From contig CAJQON010000013.1 of NCBI GenBank assembly GCA_905479995.1, positions 62,001 to 126,000 of the forward strand: a stretch of 64,000 nt of DNA, read 5' to 3'. The notes under the pieces were generated by a model that made no database searches, had not been told where the DNA came from, and saw only the letters and a list, made by a program, of their open reading frames with translations. Shown piece after piece: positions 18,701 through 26,590 of the stretch (the stretch's first letter is position 1; each line of letters opens with the position of its first letter). The stretch comes from an uncultured Flavobacteriales bacterium. GTDB taxonomy: Bacteria; Bacteroidota; Bacteroidia; Flavobacteriales_E; Vicingaceae. The position numbers were made by a program, and so were the translations under genes.

Positions 18701-20708
18701 ACTCTTTTTTAACTTTTTCATCAGCAGCCTGTTTTGCCAACTCTTCAAGTTTCAATTTAATTTCAGCAATTTTTTCTGCAGGATATGCTTCTTCAGACTT
18801 TAAACTTAAAGCCGCTCTATAGTCTGTTTCCGCTTTTTCATAATCGGTTCCATTAAACGATGCATCTGCAGCTGCTATTAAAGCAGCATACTTTTCATCC
18901 AATTCTTTTTTAGCCAAAGCATCAGCTTGTTCTTGTAGCTTCTTTTTAAACAACTCAGCTAACAATTCATCTATTTCGGCAATTTTATTCTTAGGATATT
19001 CTTCTTCTGATTTTAATCCGTAAGCAGAAGTATAATCCTTCTTAGCTTCTTCATATTTTTCACTCCCAAAAGCAGCATCGGCAGAAGCAATTAAAGCAGC
19101 GTATTTTTCATCTTGTTCTTTTTTAGCTAAAGCAGCAGCTTCTGCTTCAGCAATTTTAGCTGCAATTTCCTTTAATTTTGTTTTTGGGTATTCTTCGTTC
19201 GCTTTTAAAGTAAGTGCTTTTTCATAAGCCGATTTAGCTGTAACATAATCTTCTCCGCTTACGGCATTATCTCCTTCTTTTATCGCTTGATCATAATCTG
19301 CATTTAATTTTGCAGAAGCTGCTAATAATTCCGAAATCTCATTAATTCTACCCTTTGGGTATTCCTCTTCTGTCTTTAAGCCAAGTGCATCTTCATAATC
19401 CGATTTAGCAACATCGTAATCTTTAGCTATAAAGGCAGCATCAGCTGAAGCAATTTTGGCTTTATATTCTTCCTCTACTTGCTGTTGTTCTGCAATTAGC
19501 GTATTGGCTTCTTCTATTTTTTCTTTTGGATAAGATTCTTCTGATTTTAGACCGGAAGCTTTAGTATAAGCAGCAATCGAGTTTTTATACTCTTTGGCAC
19601 TAAAAAGGTTGTCTGCTTCTTCAATTGCATCTTTATAGGCTGCTTCGTTTTTTTCGAGCTCAGCTAATATTCCTTCTATTTCTTTTAATTTTTCTTTTGG
19701 ATAGTTTTCATAAGACTTTAATGCTAACGCTTTTTCATAACCAACTTTTGCCGATGGATAATCTTTTTCTCCCAACGCAACATCAGCTTCAGCTATTGCT
19801 TCATTGTAATCTTCTGCTACTTTTTTCTCATTTTTAAGAATAGTCTCTATTTCTGCAATTTTATCTTGTGGGTACTTTTCTTCTGACTTAGCCTCTAAAG
19901 CGATTTTGTATTCATTTATAGATTTTTCCCATTCTCCTTTTTGAAAGTCTGCATCTGCTTTAGCGATAGCTGCATCGTATTTTTTCTGCTCTGCTTCAAG
20001 TTCAGCAAGTTTGTCGGCCATTTCGGCTAATTGAAACCCAGGGTAAGATTCCTCAGGAAAGATCGTTTCTGCCTTCTCATAATGAGGCTTAGCTTCTGCC
20101 CACTTTTCTGCATTAAATGCCTTATCAGCAAGCATTATAGCTGCATCATAATCTTTTTGTTTTTGTTTACGATTAGACTCTTCTTCTTTTAATCGTTCGG
20201 CAAGTTCTTTTTTCAATCTATCTAGTTCTTTCTGTATAGACTTGGTATAAGCAGGATCAAAATCCATATAACCAGTTGATGGATCAAATTCAACTTTAGC
20301 AATTGGTTGGTTTAAAACACTTACATCTAATCCCTCCATTTTCTGAAAGAGCGTCATTTCCATCGGAAACTCAAATCCATATTTTGCATCTTCTGGTGGA
20401 ACATTTTTAGTTGAAAATTCAATTTTTTTGGAAACATGTCCAAATTTTGAAAACTCAATTAAATAAATTCCATCCGGAGGTAAAGACAATTCAAATTTAC
20501 CACTAGCAGGAGAAGTTATTGTTTTCCATGGAGAGCCATTTCTTTTTACGGTGACAGTAACCCCTTCAAAACGTTTTTTAGTTTCCTCTTTTTTAACAGA
20601 ACCAACAACATCTAATGTCCAAGCTTGCGCATTAGTATAATTAGAGCTTAGTAAAAACAAAACTGCTAATACTACCCCAAAAAAATGATATGTTATTACT
20701 CTTTTCAC
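15786..20708 (-). CDS. Giant exported protein with 16 TPR-like repeats and a long coiled coil
   Basis: The 1640-residue protein has a signal peptide (ending NYTNAQ) followed by a carboxypeptidase-regulatory-like beta-sandwich at about 30-125 (VVGSVKKEETKKRFEGVTV, GKFELSLPPDGIYLIEF). Residues 187 to about 1213 hold 16 repeats of two or three helices with core pattern Y..lI..AD.a....dY..A...Y..AL.lk..E.YPK.KlkEIe. The first five are each exactly 57 residues; later ones have an extra 7-14 residues of charged helix. Residues 1230-1550 are a Lys/Glu-rich coiled coil. The last 75 residues are a small beta domain (SITIKRIKITGDQVDVYERV, FYTWGGTYYYKNG). No catalytic motif is visible. It is probably a long periplasmic or surface scaffold; the function is unknown. 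The DUF4846 gene follows after 64 bases. Confidence 0.85.
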   Translation of the reverse strand: MKRVITYHFFGVVLAVLFLLSSNYTNAQAWTLDVVGSVKKEETKKRFEGVTVTVKRNGSPWKTITSPASGKFELSLPPDGIYLIEFSKFGHVSKKIEFSTKNVPPEDAKYGFEFPMEMTLFQKMEGLDVSVLNQPIAKVEFDPSTGYMDFDPAYTKSIQKELDRLKKELAERLKEEESNRKQKQKDYDAAIMLADKAFNAEKWAEAKPHYEKAETIFPEESYPGFQLAEMADKLAELEAEQKKYDAAIAKADADFQKGEWEKSINEYKIALEAKSEEKYPQDKIAEIETILKNEKKVAEDYNEAIAEADVALGEKDYPSAKVGYEKALALKSYENYPKEKLKEIEGILAELEKNEAAYKDAIEEADNLFSAKEYKNSIAAYTKASGLKSEESYPKEKIEEANTLIAEQQQVEEEYKAKIASADAAFIAKDYDVAKSDYEDALGLKTEEEYPKGRINEISELLAASAKLNADYDQAIKEGDNAVSGEDYVTAKSAYEKALTLKANEEYPKTKLKEIAAKIAEAEAAALAKKEQDEKYAALIASADAAFGSEKYEEAKKDYTSAYGLKSEEEYPKNKIAEIDELLAELFKKKLQEQADALAKKELDEKYAALIAAADASFNGTDYEKAETDYRAALSLKSEEAYPAEKIAEIKLKLEELAKQAADEKVKKELDEKYLALISSADAAFGTDNLEKASTDYEAALELKADEQYPKDQLKEIRNKLEELAKNEAEALALKELNEKYDGLIASADGALTSKEYEAAKTDYTAALELKATEQYPKDKLKEIEAALAELARKKAEDEAAELAGKEREDKYKSFVDAGDGAYSGKNYEEALKNYNSALGVKAEEQYPKDKIKEINEVLAEIARQKEEAANAELATKELDAKYTALLAVADKSFNSKSYDEAVRNYEAALEVKSEEEYPKTKIKEIEQILANIAKTKEEDALSAEADRKKREYFDAVVAQADAELLSKNYSEAQNKYKEALGILSAEQYPKDKLKEIETILAKIQAEKDNANLAEKELNDKYNKLIVEADNGLLSKNYSLAQTKYNAALGVKPTEQYPKDKLKEIEGILANLKRQEEEIKVTSNAQKQKKEQYDRLVKLGDEQLATKSYDQAIASYREALGIMPSEAYPKQKIAEIENLLADIAEKDKNESVKLLAEKEKRANYEKLIYDGDRGFRTRDYTLAQAKFSAALTLYPDEKYPKDKLAEIVELLNKKEDAPIVVAVKSNTGTRSKINDDTEKEIEARMAALKNKGNKEKEAELALLKKDYSNQEEIRVSAGIDRTTEADKVGDAYRAKFAKQAEVDAKLTKEKAEDLDAYVNTVAKIEKAMTEKGDEAREGNQKQLEKISRDIVKREKTNSDRAKDMQIDVKKYRADLNKEEEIRVSASIKRISQNKKDIDNLQKEMNKVMAKKQNFYKQNTEELKVFRGKLEKIEQKRIQNAGKLRAANDKVNRKYQEDAEKQAKVKSKRYYKEVKQLDKYKKQLDKEYAVLVKNADKRRAKAQTSLVKEQQAQGAMHGAQDGRYAEFDKKLDIVRKQSEEFDSDLRTRESEKVLLANIEVNNVYRGEKQPKQNSELKSKYPAGITEEVVESGNSITIKRIKITGDQVDVYERVFYTWGGTYYYKNGLNIVKALWDKESIEK
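17070..20150 (-). repeat. Sixteen tandem protein-coding repeats of 57-71 codons
   Basis: Repeat starts are at residues 187, 244, 301, 358, 415, 472, 536, 607, 674, 741, 812, 883, 954, 1022, 1093 and 1164, counted by hand. Each unit carries a YP(K/Q/A) landmark about 36 residues after its start. At the DNA level the copies have diverged, so the array is old rather than freshly expanded. Confidence 0.85.
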
Positions 20709-20868
20709 TACTGCCTTACGATAACTAACAAATATCGGAAATCCTTATTAGAATGCCCATTATTATTGACAAAATAATACTGTTTAATTAACGAATAATT
20801 AAGCCTTTTGGTATTTGAAGTTGTAAAGAAGATGATTTTATGGTTTTATTCCATAAACCAAGAGAAGT

Positions 20869-21621
20869 CTAAAACGAATTAACAATTGCGGCAAAAGATT
20901 CCGCAACCAATGATGCCCCACCAATTAAACCACCATCAACATCACTATTGGCAAAAAGTTCTTGAGCATTAGATGGCTTACAACTTCCTCCATAAAGAAT
21001 AGAAATTTTATTTGCAATATCCTGCCCATACTTTTCTACTAAAATTGACCGTATAAAGCCATGCATTTCTTGTGCTTGATCTGAACTAGCTGTAACTCCG
21101 GTACCTATTGCCCAAACAGGTTCATAAGCAATTACACAATTAAGAAGTTCCGTTTCAGACAAATGAAACAAGCCTTCTTCTATTTGAGTTTTAACTAAGT
21201 TGAAATGATTTCCTTTTTCTCTTTCTGCCAAAACTTCACCACAACAGTATATTGGAGTAATGCTATGTGCTAAAAGTTGGTTGATTTTCTGTACTAAATC
21301 TTTATTCGATTCATTAAAATACTCTCTTCTTTCGGAGTGTCCCACTAAAGCATATTCAATTCCTGCAGATTTAATTTGAGCAGCAGAAATCTCTCCAGTA
21401 TAAGCTCCATTATCGGTTCCAGCAGTGTTTTGAACGCCTAATTTTATTGAAGAATTTTGTAGATTACTTTTTACTTCTGAGATAAATATTGATGTAGGAA
21501 TGACAATTACTTCAACATTAACAGCTAACTGAACAACAGCTAATTCATTTGCTAATTTATTCGCTTCATATTGCGATTTATTCATTTTCCAGTTACCTGC
21601 AACAATTTTTTTTCTCATCAA
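20869..21621 (-). CDS. tpiA: Triosephosphate isomerase
   Basis: It interconverts dihydroxyacetone phosphate and glyceraldehyde 3-phosphate in glycolysis and gluconeogenesis. The 250-residue protein has the standard sites: GNWKMN with the catalytic Lys, GHSERREYF with the catalytic His, AYEPVWAIGTG with the catalytic Glu and loop 6, and YGGS plus GLIGGASL for phosphate binding. It is the last gene of a four-gene minus-strand set (DUF1599, DoxX-like, ABC permease, tpiA). The first two ATG codons are adjacent, so the start may be one codon later. Confidence 0.97.
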   Translation of the reverse strand: MMRKKIVAGNWKMNKSQYEANKLANELAVVQLAVNVEVIVIPTSIFISEVKSNLQNSSIKLGVQNTAGTDNGAYTGEISAAQIKSAGIEYALVGHSERREYFNESNKDLVQKINQLLAHSITPIYCCGEVLAEREKGNHFNLVKTQIEEGLFHLSETELLNCVIAYEPVWAIGTGVTASSDQAQEMHGFIRSILVEKYGQDIANKISILYGGSCKPSNAQELFANSDVDGGLIGGASLVAESFAAIVNSF

Positions 21622-21633
21622 TACAGTTTTAGC

Positions 21634-22707
21634 TTATTTTACTCTTACTCGAGGGTCTAAAAGACCATATGTAATATCAACTAATATGTTAATTACTACA
21701 AAAATGGTTGCTGTTATCAATACACCTCCCATTACTATTGGTAAATCAAATTTTGTTAATGCATCGTATAACACCCAGCCAATTCCTTTCCAACCAAATA
21801 TCGACTCCACAAACAATGCTCCAGCCAACAAGCTAGCAAACATTCCTGATACGGCTGTAACAACTGGGTTTAACGCATTTTTTAAGGCGTGCTTTGTAAC
21901 TACTACCCAATATTTTAAACCCTTTGCTCTTGCTGTTCTAATATAATCCTGAGACATTACATCTAACATTGAACTTCGCGTTAATTGCATAATCGCAGAA
22001 ACTGGCCTTAAACCTAATGTTAATGCAGGCAAAATCAAATTAGACAATTGCAAGTGTTCGTTTCCGATGTCATCGTATTCAAACAAACTACCAGTGGTAT
22101 TTAACCCGGTATAGTCATCTAATAAAAACCCGAAAATCCATGCAATAATTAAAGCTGAATAAAATGAAGGCACAGACATCCCTAAAATGGACACAAAAAG
22201 CAAACTACCATCTACCCAAGTATCTTTTTTAAGTGCTGAAATAATTCCAAATGTTATACCCAATATTGCTGCAAAAAGCATTGCTGCCAGTGCCAAAACC
22301 CCAGTTTCTAACATAGAATCTGCCATTGTTTCTGAAACTTTCCTTTTGGTTCCATAAGACCTTCTTAGGTAAGGTGTTTTAAATACTAAAACACTAGATT
22401 CCCCATAAGTCATTAACTCAGAATAATCGTACTTTTCATTGTCTAAATACAAGTAATGCTCTTTATCTGTATCGTGAACCGATAAAGGAGATAAATCATT
22501 TAAATACATTACAAATTGTGTTGAAAGAGGTTGATCTAAGCCTAAATCTTTTTGAATAATTTTCAACGATTCTTCATCTGCTCTTTGCCCCATCAACATC
22601 CTTGCAGGATCGCCCGGCAAAACATTAAACAACAAGAATACGACAGTAACTACTCCGGCTAGGACTAAGAACCCGTACATTAATCTTTTTGCAATAAATC
22701 GTATCAA
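21634..22707 (-). CDS. ABC transporter permease of the DppB/OppB type
   Basis: The 357-residue inner-membrane protein is of the peptide/nickel permease class. It starts with a membrane segment and the family line FNVLPGDPARMLMGQRAD, has about five more membrane segments, and carries the EAA-like loop SQDYIRTARAKGLKYWVVVTKHALKNALNPV, ending DITYGLLDPRVRVK. A soluble insert lies at about residues 65-130. The usual second permease, ATPases and binding protein are not next to it; instead it sits 12 bases before tpiA. The substrate cannot be told from the sequence. Confidence 0.88.
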   Translation of the reverse strand: MIRFIAKRLMYGFLVLAGVVTVVFLLFNVLPGDPARMLMGQRADEESLKIIQKDLGLDQPLSTQFVMYLNDLSPLSVHDTDKEHYLYLDNEKYDYSELMTYGESSVLVFKTPYLRRSYGTKRKVSETMADSMLETGVLALAAMLFAAILGITFGIISALKKDTWVDGSLLFVSILGMSVPSFYSALIIAWIFGFLLDDYTGLNTTGSLFEYDDIGNEHLQLSNLILPALTLGLRPVSAIMQLTRSSMLDVMSQDYIRTARAKGLKYWVVVTKHALKNALNPVVTAVSGMFASLLAGALFVESIFGWKGIGWVLYDALTKFDLPIVMGGVLITATIFVVINILVDITYGLLDPRVRVK

Positions 22708-22714
22708 TTTATAT

Positions 22715-24277
22715 CTACTTTTTTATTAGTTGTTCTTTTACTTCCTGATAAGCAGGCAGGTCATTCGCATTCCACTTTCCAATTATTACACCTTGCTTCA
22801 TTAAAACAACACCAGGACTAGCTCTAACTATTGTTTTTAGTGTAATGGCATCACATGTAAAGAAATCCAACATTAATTGGTTTTCATGCTTAAAACCCTC
22901 TACATCTTCATATAACGAGGCGGTTAACCCAATACTATAATTTCCATCTGCACTAGATTGGTCAACAAAAGTATTAATCTTTTTTAAAGCGCCTAATTCT
23001 GCCTTCTTTATATCGTAAACAATAAATATAAAAATATAGCCAGGTTCATTAAAATAATCTGCAGAATAATCATTTCCATCATCTGCCGATATTGTAAAAT
23101 CAGTAATAGCAGTTTTATCGCCTTCCTTCACCAATTCAGTAATTCTATCTACAAATTTATTGGTTGGAATGTTCCAAGGAATTTCATTATCAGCCATTAA
23201 GCTATAAAGTCCTGTTGCTTTATCTTTAGTATAATAGCCTTTCTTTTCTCCAGTGTTTCCATCAGTATCATAAAACTGCACCTTAATATTGGTTATCGTA
23301 TCTTCATAAATAAACACATTAGAATATACATCAGGCTGAGCACCTTCAGGCAGTACCATTTGTTCTGGAATACTTTTCCCAACAGCATATGCTCTATAAT
23401 CTCTTAATGGCAGATGATTGAGGGTATAAAAAATAAGGACCAAAGTCATTAAAGAAACCAACAAAATTGGAATCCATTTTAATGCACTATTAAATAAAAA
23501 TCGTTTTGAAGCATAATAACAACCTAATCCAACTAATAAAAATGCTATAGGAAAATACCAATCGAAAACCCAAGAAAGAAACACTACAAAAAGCAATGAG
23601 TTTGCAAAAATAATAACATCCTCTTTGGTAGAATTTAATTTAATCTTTTTACGTGATAAGAAAATTGGGATGATAAATAGCATTAAAACAACATCCTTAG
23701 TCCATGATTCCCATGGAGACAAACTACGTCCTAAAGAGCCTTTCATTGCATCTCCAAAACAGCCACAATCGGTAACACACTGAACAGGAACTTGCTCAAC
23801 AAAAGTAATTTCTGTTTCTGTTTCACTGTTTTCTTCTAACTGAATTTTATCGTTCTCAGCCATTTTAACCAACATACGTTCATGTTCAGGAGACGATTTT
23901 ACAACAGTAATTAACTCATTATAGTTTGCATGAGGATCGCAAGTAGCAGTGTGCAAGGTTAAAAAGAAAAACATAATGGTTAGCAACAACAATGAGATGC
24001 TAGCAAACTTAATTTTAGTACCAAACAACACAGCAAAACCCAATATTATTTCAGCAGCACACATTATTACTGCTATAAACAAAGAATATTCAATCAAAAA
24101 TTCCAAAGAAAAAGTATCCCATCCAAACCAATCTCTAATTCGATAAGCTAAGGCTCCATTTTCAAAATACTCTTCTAACTTATAGCTAAACCCTAAGGTA
24201 TCATTTGCCTTAATTAAACCAGAAACAATAAACAATGCTCCAACAAATATTCTCGATATGTAAAGTAAAATTTTCAT
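22715..24277 (-). CDS. DoxX/BT_3928-like membrane protein with thioredoxin-fold-like C-terminus
   Basis: The 520-residue protein begins with a DoxX-like four-helix membrane domain (RIFVGALFIVSGLIKANDTLG, EIILGFAVLFGTKI). A conserved Cys cluster (CVTDCGCFGDAMKGSLGRSL) and a second group of membrane helices to about residue 275 follow, typical of MauE/DoxX-type thiol-related membrane proteins. The C-terminal 170 residues look like a thioredoxin fold (FIFIVYDIKKAEL, then FFTCDAITLKTIVRASPGVVLMKQGVIIGKW) but lack a CxxC pair. The same gene order with DUF1599 and tpiA is known in other Bacteroidota. It probably handles quinones or thiols in the membrane, unproven. Confidence 0.78.
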   Translation of the reverse strand: MKILLYISRIFVGALFIVSGLIKANDTLGFSYKLEEYFENGALAYRIRDWFGWDTFSLEFLIEYSLFIAVIMCAAEIILGFAVLFGTKIKFASISLLLLTIMFFFLTLHTATCDPHANYNELITVVKSSPEHERMLVKMAENDKIQLEENSETETEITFVEQVPVQCVTDCGCFGDAMKGSLGRSLSPWESWTKDVVLMLFIIPIFLSRKKIKLNSTKEDVIIFANSLLFVVFLSWVFDWYFPIAFLLVGLGCYYASKRFLFNSALKWIPILLVSLMTLVLIFYTLNHLPLRDYRAYAVGKSIPEQMVLPEGAQPDVYSNVFIYEDTITNIKVQFYDTDGNTGEKKGYYTKDKATGLYSLMADNEIPWNIPTNKFVDRITELVKEGDKTAITDFTISADDGNDYSADYFNEPGYIFIFIVYDIKKAELGALKKINTFVDQSSADGNYSIGLTASLYEDVEGFKHENQLMLDFFTCDAITLKTIVRASPGVVLMKQGVIIGKWNANDLPAYQEVKEQLIKK

Positions 24278-24344
24278 TTTGTACGACTTTATAAATCCTA
24301 AGTTAAGGGTAAATAAAAAGTCTTAGTTGTTGATTAACATTTAT

Positions 24345-24884
24345 TTAACTTTCTTCAATTTTTATTAACGCAAACACAGCATAGTTAATCATGTCTGAAT
24401 AATTTGCATCAATACCTTCTGAAATTAATGTCTTCCCATCGTTATCTTCAATTTGCTTAGTTCTTAGCAATTTCATTAAAATTAAATCGGTTAAAGAACT
24501 CAATCGCATGTCTCTCCAAGCTTCATCATAATCATGATTCTTATCTTCCATTAAAGATTTAGCAGCATAAAAATGCTTGGTATATAAAGCAACACATTCA
24601 TCATAAGCCAATTCAGTATTTTCATTGTATCCCAACTCCAATTGAACCAATGCCATAATACAATAATTTACAACACCAATGTATTCAGATCTAACACCTT
24701 CATCAACCTTGCTCATCCCTTTCTCCTCAATACTTCTTATCCTTTTAGCTTTAATAAAAATTTGATCAGTAAGAGAGCTTGTTCTTAGAATTCTCCAAGC
24801 ACTTCCATAATCTTTCATTTTTTTTGTAAAAATGTCGTTACAAATCTTTATTATTGAATCGTATTGCTCTGAAGTATTACTCAT
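24345..24884 (-). CDS. DUF1599-family protein, internally duplicated
   Basis: The cytoplasmic 179-residue protein is made of two similar halves. Residues about 8-80 (KKMKDYGSAWRILRTSSLTDQ, MSKVDEGVRSEYIGVVNY) match residues about 100-178 (DKNHDYDEAWRDMRLSSLTDL, ISEGIDANYSDMINYAVFAL). The all-helical fold with acidic and Trp residues resembles the nucleotide pyrophosphohydrolase-like group to which DUF1599 is related; a catalytic role is unproven. It is the first gene of the tpiA unit and starts only 14 bases from the divergent folP start, so its promoter must lie inside folP. Confidence 0.82.
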   Translation of the reverse strand: MSNTSEQYDSIIKICNDIFTKKMKDYGSAWRILRTSSLTDQIFIKAKRIRSIEEKGMSKVDEGVRSEYIGVVNYCIMALVQLELGYNENTELAYDECVALYTKHFYAAKSLMEDKNHDYDEAWRDMRLSSLTDLILMKLLRTKQIEDNDGKTLISEGIDANYSDMINYAVFALIKIEES

Positions 24885-24898
24885 AAAATAAATTACTT

Positions 24899-25768
24899 AT
24901 GCCACTAAATATTGAATCTTCGCAAGATACATTTTTTTTAAAAAATATGAATGGGATATCTCTAAAATTAGACGAACCTACTGTTATGGGTATACTAAAT
25001 ATTACTCCAGATTCTTTTTTTGATGGTGGCAGCTATAAAAATGAGGAAGAAATACTACAAAAAGTAGCCCAATTGATTACTGAAGGATCTACTATTATTG
25101 ATGTTGGTGGCTATTCCTCTCGCCCTAATGCCGAACACATTTCTGAAGAAGAAGAATTGGCTAGAGTTTTACCGATAATACTACTCATTCGTGAAAATTA
25201 TGCAACTATTGCGATTTCTATTGACACTTTTAGAAGTGAAGTTGCAAGACAATGTGTAACAGCCGGAGCAAACATTATTAACGATATTTCTGGTGGAACT
25301 TTAGACCCAAAAATGTTTAGCACAGTTGCCGAGCTTCAAGTACCATACATACTAATGCACATTAAAGGGAACCCGCAAACAATGCAAGAAACACCAACTT
25401 ACCAAAACGTTGTTGAAGAAGTTAAAACATACTTTAAAGAGAAAATTGATGCGTTATATAGGTTAGGTTTTAAAAATATTATAATTGATTTAGGTTATGG
25501 TTTTGGAAAAACAACAGAACACAACTACCAATTACTTTCTGCTCAACATGAGTTTAAAAAATTTGGCCTTCCAATTTTGACAGGTGTTTCTAGAAAATCT
25601 ATGATTACTAAAATTTTAGATTGCTCACCAACTGAAGCTTTAAACGGAACAACAGCACTAAACACTATCGCTTTATTAAACGGAGCAAATATTTTACGGG
25701 TTCATGATGTTAAGGAAGCCAAAGAAACCATTAAATTAGTCGAACAAATTAAACAACATAAAAAATGA
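24899..25768 (+). CDS. folP: Dihydropteroate synthase
   Basis: It joins para-aminobenzoate to the pterin diphosphate in folate synthesis. The 289-residue protein has MGILNITPDSFFDGG, VDVGGYSSRP (the usual form is D-G-E-S-T-R-P, here shifted to VGGYSSRP), SIDTFRSEVA, NDISGG, MHIKGNPQTMQ, DLGYGFGKTTEHNY and GVSRKSMI, all in order. An alternative ATG at 24947 would remove 16 residues and give the more usual length; the upstream start is kept because there is no clear ribosome site to decide. The stop overlaps the next gene by 4 bases. Confidence 0.94.
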   Translation: MPLNIESSQDTFFLKNMNGISLKLDEPTVMGILNITPDSFFDGGSYKNEEEILQKVAQLITEGSTIIDVGGYSSRPNAEHISEEEELARVLPIILLIRENYATIAISIDTFRSEVARQCVTAGANIINDISGGTLDPKMFSTVAELQVPYILMHIKGNPQTMQETPTYQNVVEEVKTYFKEKIDALYRLGFKNIIIDLGYGFGKTTEHNYQLLSAQHEFKKFGLPILTGVSRKSMITKILDCSPTEALNGTTALNTIALLNGANILRVHDVKEAKETIKLVEQIKQHKK

Positions 25769-26529
25769 AATTAATCTCCTGGAACTTAAATGGCATAAGA
25801 GCCGTTGCCAAAAAAGGTCTTTTAGACAAAATAACAGAAATGAACCCCGATGTAATCTGTTTTCAAGAAACGAAAGCACAAGATGATCAAGTTGCCGAAG
25901 TTTTGACAGACTTGAAAGGTTACCATTTCTACTCCAACTCTGCAGTAAAAAAGGGATATTCGGGAACAGCTATTGTAAGTAAATTGAAACCACTAAGCAT
26001 AAGTGCTGATATTGGGATTGAAGAACACGATCAAGAAGGACGAGTTTTAACTGCTGAATATGAAGATTTTTATTTAACAACAGTATATACACCAAATTCA
26101 AAAAACGATTTATCTCGATTAACAGATCGTCAAAATTTTGATGCTGCATTTTTAAACTACTTAAAAGAACTCGAAAAAAATAAACCCGTTATAGTTTGTG
26201 GAGATTTAAATGTAGCACATAAAGACATAGACCTTGCACGACCTAAATCTAATTACAATAAAAGTGCAGGATTTATGCAAGAAGAAATTGATGGCATGGA
26301 CAACTTCACCAATGCTGGGTTAATTGATAGCTTTAGACACCTTCACCCTGAAAAAACAGATGCTTATAGCTGGTGGAGTTACAGAGGTGGTGCTAGAGAC
26401 AGAAATGTTGGCTGGAGGATTGATTACTTTTTAGTTAGCGAAAGTCTAACTAACCGAATTCAGTCTGCCAACATACTTTCAGACATGCATGGCTCAGATC
26501 ATTGCCCCGTAAGCGTAGACCTAAAGTAG
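25765..26529 (+). CDS. xth: Exodeoxyribonuclease III / AP endonuclease
   Basis: It removes damaged 3' ends and cuts at abasic sites in base-excision repair. The 254-residue protein has the complete set of family motifs: LISWNLNGIRA, CFQETKAQDDQV with the metal-binding Glu, YTPNS, CGDLNVAHKDIDLARPKSN, WRIDYFL and GSDHCPV with the catalytic Asp-His. Translation is coupled to folP through an ATGA overlap. A strong terminator follows. Confidence 0.95.
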   Translation: MKLISWNLNGIRAVAKKGLLDKITEMNPDVICFQETKAQDDQVAEVLTDLKGYHFYSNSAVKKGYSGTAIVSKLKPLSISADIGIEEHDQEGRVLTAEYEDFYLTTVYTPNSKNDLSRLTDRQNFDAAFLNYLKELEKNKPVIVCGDLNVAHKDIDLARPKSNYNKSAGFMQEEIDGMDNFTNAGLIDSFRHLHPEKTDAYSWWSYRGGARDRNVGWRIDYFLVSESLTNRIQSANILSDMHGSDHCPVSVDLK

Positions 26530-26532
26530 TTG

Positions 26533-26576
26533 ACATAAAAAAAGAGCTTCGAAATTTCGAAGCTCTTTTTTTATGT
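26533..26576. terminator. Bidirectional terminator between convergent genes
   Basis: Two 22-base arms form a perfect inverted repeat with a GC-containing core (GAGCTTCGAA) flanked by A and T runs. It lies four bases after the exonuclease stop and before the acidic protein stop on the other strand. Confidence 0.9.
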
Positions 26577-26590
26577 ATAAAGTTGATGAA

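Noticed and set aside
17070-20150. Periodic DNA repeats that might suggest a CRISPR array or tandem satellite
   Set aside because: The period is 171-213 bases, always a multiple of three, and the repeats encode a conserved helical unit in one open frame; there are no identical repeats with unique spacers.
20837-20858. Hairpin TTTATGG / CCATAAA downstream of tpiA as a terminator
   Set aside because: The stem is short and AT-rich and no T run follows on the minus strand.
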